In this document: one piece after another, positions 62,530-64,000 of the stretch
Numbering within the stretch: the stretch's first letter is position 1
Layout of the letters: the number at the start of each line of letters is the position of its first letter
DNA from: Paramecium tetraurelia
Lineage: Eukaryota; Ciliophora; Oligohymenophorea; Peniculida; Parameciidae
Assembly (NCBI RefSeq): GCF_000165425.1
Contig: NW_001799007.1
Coordinates: 177,200-241,199 of the forward strand
DNA: 64,000 nt
Reading direction: 5' to 3'
Notes under the pieces: model-generated
The model's input: the letters and a program-made list of their open reading frames with translations, nothing else
The model's database searches: none
Told to the model about the DNA's origin: nothing
Program-made: the position numbers and the translations under genes

Positions 62530-63251
62530 ATGGCTGCTTAGAATTTAGATTTCTAATAGGTTTCAATAAATCATATAGATTTCATAAATAGGATTAAATT
62601 GCCATAATTAATTAATACAGAGTATATTATTTTTACTTTCTTAAAATCTTTAATAAGAAATGTATCCGCTAGAGTAATGACGATAAACTATGGGGAGAAG
62701 GATCTTAGCTTCATTTTGGATGGAGGTTTTTCAAATTCATGCTCTGCTTCTTGTCCACTAAGAACAGATTTGACCAAGAAATACAAGTATAGATTCGAAA
62801 ATAATAAAAACGATTTTTCAGCACATTTGGTTATTAGAAGTGGTGCAAGGCAGTAGTTTGAGGATATGAGGCATTTATTGATTGAAAGATAATACATGAA
62901 TCCGAAAGAGATTATAAGAGGTTCAAATCAGAAAAGTAAAGTAGAGTTTCAAACCGATTACAATCATATAAAGGTTTTGATTTGTGTTATACTTTAAAGA
63001 AGGTAGCAGCGGCATAAAAAAATTAACAGATCTCAATCTGTAATCAATTCACCTATAGAGAATGCTAATGATCTATATTAAAAATAGGGAAAAATTATGA
63101 CGGAATGAAAGGCATTGTCTATGTCGATGTGGAATCTTAAAGAGTTAAGATGAATTTGACAAAAATACTAAAAACCAAAGAAGCAATGATTAATGAAGGG
63201 TAAATAACGAATAAGAAGGGAGATGATAAGCACAAATAACAAGTTTCATGA
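62530..63251 (+). CDS. Hypothetical protein gene, 3' structure unclear
   Basis: ATG at 62,530 begins MAAQNLDFQQVSINHIDFI and the frame is free of TGA for 192 codons, with TAA/TAG as Gln. Readable body: MTINYGEKDLSFILDGGFSN, SCSASCPLRTDLTKKYKYRF, MRHLLIERQYMNPKEIIRGS. It stops at TGA 63,105. A frame two bases over then reads YDGMKGIVYVDVESQRVKMN and KILKTKEAMINEGQ to TGA 63,249, so an intron or frameshift near 63,090 must join them; none is obvious. A possible 26-nt intron near 62,975 exists but does not solve it. The first 160 residues are a probable gene; no known domain. Confidence 0.45.
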
Positions 63252-64000
63252 AATTCAAGCGCTTCTTTTAAAGATAGTTCTAGAAATTTCCATCATTTCT
63301 TTTTGTTGCCATCAAAACAAAAGCTAATAATCTTTTTTATTGAAGAAATAGTATATAGCAGTTATTGGGGAAACTTTTCTTTTGTGTGTAAGGGCAAAAA
63401 AAAAGAAATTCCCATAAAAATCTAAGAACGTCTAATGAGATGTACTTGTAAATTTTGAAAATCACTGCACGAGTAATTTGAGTGATGAAAATATTCTTCT
63501 AGAGCTTCAACAGATTTTAGCAAAGTTATTACGTTCAATATGCTAGAATATTAGGTTTGGATATAAAGAATAAATTAATATTATTGGATACTAAACTTGC
63601 AATAATTGATGAGAAAAATTTTAAAACGGAGGAAGAATCTAAATATGAGGTTTTATTCTTCTTCACATGTTTTTTTCATTTAAGTTGATTCAAATAACTA
63701 TGTTAGGTAATTTAAATTTCTGAGTTGTTGTTTCTTTTAAACCACATTAAGTTTTGCTGCACGATCTCGCTCATCTGAGATTGCATCAAAGAGTGTAGTT
63801 TATATCTCTGTGGTTTCATTTTTAAAATTTTCAAATCTAACATCAAAGATTATAAATATAAACCATACTTTTCAAAAAGTTACGCATGAAACCTACCTCT
63901 CTTTTTTTAGAGCAATTAAAATATTAAACATTAGTTTGATGTTTTGAGTGCAGAATTTAAATATTTAATTTTTTATGAAATATAGGTTAGTTACAATTTA
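63252..64000. other. Window end: protein-like fragments, possibly continuing the previous gene
   Basis: Directly after TGA 63,249 the same frame continues NSSASFKDSSRNFHHFFLLP and on to TGA near 63,457. Further pieces (ENILLELQQILAK near 63,490; LGLDIKNKLILLDTKLAIID near 63,555) are in other frames. They suggest a decaying gene or an unresolved multi-intron gene running toward the window edge. The last 300 bp contain nothing recognised. Confidence 0.35.

Noticed and set aside
62688-62897. Minus-strand ORF opposite the hypothetical gene at 62,530
   Set aside because: The plus strand is the longer, more protein-like frame; the minus frame is its shadow.

Overview
The window reads as macronuclear-type DNA of a ciliate, almost certainly Paramecium. 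TAA and TAG lie inside conserved protein motifs where they must be read as glutamine. TGA is the only stop. Reading frames are repeatedly reconnected by 19-46 nt GT...AG introns, mostly 20-30 nt. Base composition is very AT-rich and tightly packed genes lie on both strands. No telomeric repeat, rRNA, tRNA or CRISPR was seen. Because a standard-code ORF search breaks these genes at every TAA/TAG, all models here were rebuilt by hand with the ciliate code; small intron-boundary errors are possible.

Left half (1-30,100), gene-dense. A membrane-anchored otubain-type deubiquitinase (cut by the window edge) and a PUB-domain protein lie head to tail. Next come a tandem pair of bZIP transcription factors with shared intron positions, a small hypothetical protein, a membrane pyrophosphatase (H+-PPase) homologue that seems to have lost its catalytic acidic motifs, a tail-anchored coiled-coil protein, a dual-specificity phosphatase, a small basic protein and a two-module cyclic-nucleotide-binding protein. 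A roughly 4 kb cysteine-rich surface-protein pseudogene follows, then a sulfide:quinone-oxidoreductase-like protein lacking the redox cysteines, a frameshifted TLDc gene, gene debris, and an EF-hand/WD40 protein.

Middle (30,500-39,950). One reverse-strand gene of about 9.5 kb encodes a giant surface protein: signal peptide, beta-rich N-terminus, cysteine-rich repeats split by a polyglycine linker, a long parallel-beta-helix-like region, several membrane helices and a cytosolic tail.

Right half (40,000-64,000), gene-poor and AT-rich. Isolated intact genes are a MATE transporter, a secreted protein with a duplicated module, a divergent alpha-tubulin and a zinc-motif/coiled-coil/WD40 protein. 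They are separated by 0.5-3 kb non-coding stretches and by decayed genes (TPR, RING and unknown). This resembles a subtelomeric or recently duplicated zone, but that is inference.

The adjacent ubiquitin-related genes at 1-2,948 and the two predicted pseudoenzymes (8,395-10,725 and 19,821-21,325) are the most biologically suggestive content. The several pseudogenes, judged by in-frame TGA and frame changes with no usable short intron, are the main structural feature.
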